Positions 60,037-61,489 of a stretch of 61,489 nt of DNA are shown piece by piece; position 1 is the stretch's first letter, and each line of letters starts with the position of its first letter. The notes under the pieces are model-generated. The model ran no database searches and had not been told where the DNA came from. It saw only the letters and a program-made list of their open reading frames with translations. The DNA is from Arcicella aurantiaca (GTDB taxonomy: Bacteria > Bacteroidota > Bacteroidia > Cytophagales > Spirosomataceae). The DNA is taken from assembly GCF_003148625.1 (NCBI RefSeq), contig NZ_QGGO01000004.1, positions 1 through 61,489 of the forward strand, in the 5' to 3' direction. Both the position numbers and the translations under genes were made by a program.

Positions 60037-61311
60037 ATGGAATTGGAAACCTTAGAACTTCCTAAAACAATTGTACCGCTTTTAGAGAAAACCCACGCAG
60101 CTTCTGCCGAAGTGAGACGCTTGACTGATACCCAGAAAAAAGGCATTCTCAATCGTTTGGCAGTTGTTTTAGTAGAAAACACAGACGCAATCATCACGGA
60201 AAATCAGAAAGATTTAGACCGTATGGATATGGCTGACCCCAAATACGACCGACTAAAATTAACCCCCGAACGCATACAAGATTTAGCAAACAGCATGAAA
60301 GAAGTAGCTGATTTGCAAGATCCTTCTGGACAAATTCTTTTAGAACGTGAATTGGTCAATGGTCTGAAAATCAAAAAGATTGCCGTACCAATGGGCGTTG
60401 TGGGAGTAATTTTTGAAGCTCGTCCCAATGTAACTGTTGATGTAACGGCATTGTGTATTCGTTCTGGAAACGCAGTGGTTTTACGTGGTGGAACAGACGC
60501 TTTTGATACTAATTCTTATTTGGTTGGATTGATTCATCATGTTTTGGCGGAATTTGAAGTAAATACTAATTGTATCACCCTCCTCCCACCCGACCGTGAG
60601 TTGGTGAAAGAGCTTTTAACTGCCACTCGTTTTGTTGATTTAATTATTCCACGTGGCTCAGAATCCTTGATTCAATTTGTTCGTAAACATTCGCTTGTGC
60701 CAACCATCGAAACAGGTGCGGGCGTGTGTCATACCTACGTGGAGACTTCGGCCGATTTACAAAAAGCGGCTGACATTGTGATTAATGCCAAAGTTACTCG
60801 CCCATCGGTTTGTAATTCTTTGGATACCGTTGTGATTGACGAAGCCGTTGCAGGGCAATTTTTACCAATGTTACAAGAAGGTTTCTTGAAATGGAATGTA
60901 GAAGTTTTTGCTGACGAAATCTCTTACCCAATTTTTGCAGAAATCAATTATCCATACCTTCAAAAAGCCACCGCTGACGATTTTGGAAGAGAATTTTTAG
61001 ATTATAAATGTTCTGTAAAAGTGGTTTCTGGAATTACTGAGGCTATTTCACATATTGGCAAATATTCATCTCGTCATTCAGAAGCAATTATTTCTAAAAA
61101 CGAAGATTACTGTCAGCAATTTATCCAAGAAATTGATGCTGCTGCCGTTTATAGCAATGCTTCAACTCGTTTTACAGATGGAGGACAATTTGGTTTAGGA
61201 GCTGAAATCGGCATTTCAACTCAAAAACTACACGCTCGTGGACCTTTTGCTTTGGAAAAATTAGTTACAGAGAAATGGATTATCACAGGTGATGGACAAA
61301 TAAGACAGTAA
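60037..61311 (+). CDS. proA: Glutamate-5-semialdehyde dehydrogenase (gamma-glutamyl phosphate reductase)
   Basis: 424 residues, cytosolic, NADPH-dependent second step of proline synthesis from glutamate. Motifs: VPMGVVGVIFEARPNVT, LRGGTDAFDTN, RGSESLIQFVRKHS, ETGAGVCHTYVE and RPSVCNSLDTVVI with catalytic Cys259. Full length. No proB is adjacent within the window. The stop is immediately followed by the second heptamer array. Confidence 0.95.
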   Translation: MELETLELPKTIVPLLEKTHAASAEVRRLTDTQKKGILNRLAVVLVENTDAIITENQKDLDRMDMADPKYDRLKLTPERIQDLANSMKEVADLQDPSGQILLERELVNGLKIKKIAVPMGVVGVIFEARPNVTVDVTALCIRSGNAVVLRGGTDAFDTNSYLVGLIHHVLAEFEVNTNCITLLPPDRELVKELLTATRFVDLIIPRGSESLIQFVRKHSLVPTIETGAGVCHTYVETSADLQKAADIVINAKVTRPSVCNSLDTVVIDEAVAGQFLPMLQEGFLKWNVEVFADEISYPIFAEINYPYLQKATADDFGREFLDYKCSVKVVSGITEAISHIGKYSSRHSEAIISKNEDYCQQFIQEIDAAAVYSNASTRFTDGGQFGLGAEIGISTQKLHARGPFALEKLVTEKWIITGDGQIRQ

Positions 61312-61489
61312 TTCAGTGAACAGTTAGCAGTTATCAGTAAACAGTAAACAGTAAACAGTAAACAGTAAGCAGTAAGCAGTAAGCAGTAGTTCGTTCATTG
61401 TTCACTGATTACTGTTCACTGTTTAATATTCACAAATAGCTGATTACAGATAACTGAACTACTAACTGTTAACTGTTCATTGTTAACTG
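61312..61489. repeat. Second heptanucleotide array with inverted half (runs off the window)
   Basis: Directly after the proA stop: units TTCAGTG, AACAGTT, AGCAGTT, ATCAGTA, then AACAGTA ×4 and AGCAGTA ×3 (to about 61388). The rest reads in the complementary sense (CATTGTT, TACTGTT, CACTGTT, AACTGTT), so the halves can pair. Sequence unrelated to the 59139–59460 array but with the same 7-bp period and fold-back design. Confidence 0.88.

Overview
The window is low-GC DNA that looks like a chromosome of a free-living member of the Bacteroidota, most likely Cytophagales (Spirosomaceae-type). The reasons are a SusC/SusD pair, TonB receptors with an N-terminal carboxypeptidase-like domain, DUF4249/DUF1735/DUF2851 proteins, type IX secretion (T9SS) features, a NagB–PIG-L fusion, and TAnnTTTG-type promoter boxes in front of several genes. 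The genus is inference. I saw no rRNA or tRNA gene, CRISPR array, prophage or replication origin.

Layout. 1–1.35 kb: the end of an IS4-type transposase running into an N-terminal fragment of a PorU2-like T9SS sortase, i.e. a gene broken by an insertion sequence. 1.5–10.7 kb: GH29 alpha-L-fucosidase, DUF2851 protein, SAM methyltransferase, an unknown protein, a CrtW-type carotenoid ketolase and a large SdrD-B surface protein, followed by a strong hairpin and a MITE-like element. 11–17.5 kb: biotin carrier protein, EamA transporter, Crp/Fnr regulator, a conserved unknown, and a DUF4249 lipoprotein/TonB receptor pair. 18–22.3 kb: an orphan HTH protein with a palindromic operator candidate, NagB–PIG-L, an outer-membrane protein, and an NrtR-like regulator with its own candidate operator.

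22.3–40.5 kb is the most interesting part, almost all on the minus strand. It combines two inorganic-carbon blocks (SulP transporter + beta-carbonic anhydrase; DabA + DabB + DUF2490 outer-membrane protein + second SulP) around a CzcCBA-type heavy-metal RND efflux system. A DUF433/DUF5615 toxin–antitoxin pair sits in the opposite orientation exactly between the efflux adaptor and pump genes. Three small exported proteins of about 120 residues, at least two with a strongly acidic stretch, lie beside these blocks. DabA and carbonic anhydrase are zinc proteins and the pump carries a zinc-type RND signature, so a functional link between zinc handling and bicarbonate uptake is a reasonable hypothesis but unproven.

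40.6–50 kb: a Tat-exported MBL-fold hydrolase, a SusC–SusD–DUF1735 operon and adenine deaminase. 50–61.3 kb: a lipoprotein, cytidylate kinase, an Rpn/PD-(D/E)XK protein, an FAD oxidoreductase, a very large propeller/barrel protein, a CotH-kinase protein with a T9SS tail, a CDGSH iron-sulfur protein and ProA.

The intergenic DNA is unusually rich in repeats: several unrelated palindromic families, two copies of a nested inverted-repeat element, a MITE candidate, and two 7-bp-unit arrays that fold back on themselves (59139–59460 and 61312 to the window end). Several repeats overlap gene ends or starts and change where the ORF appears to begin or stop.
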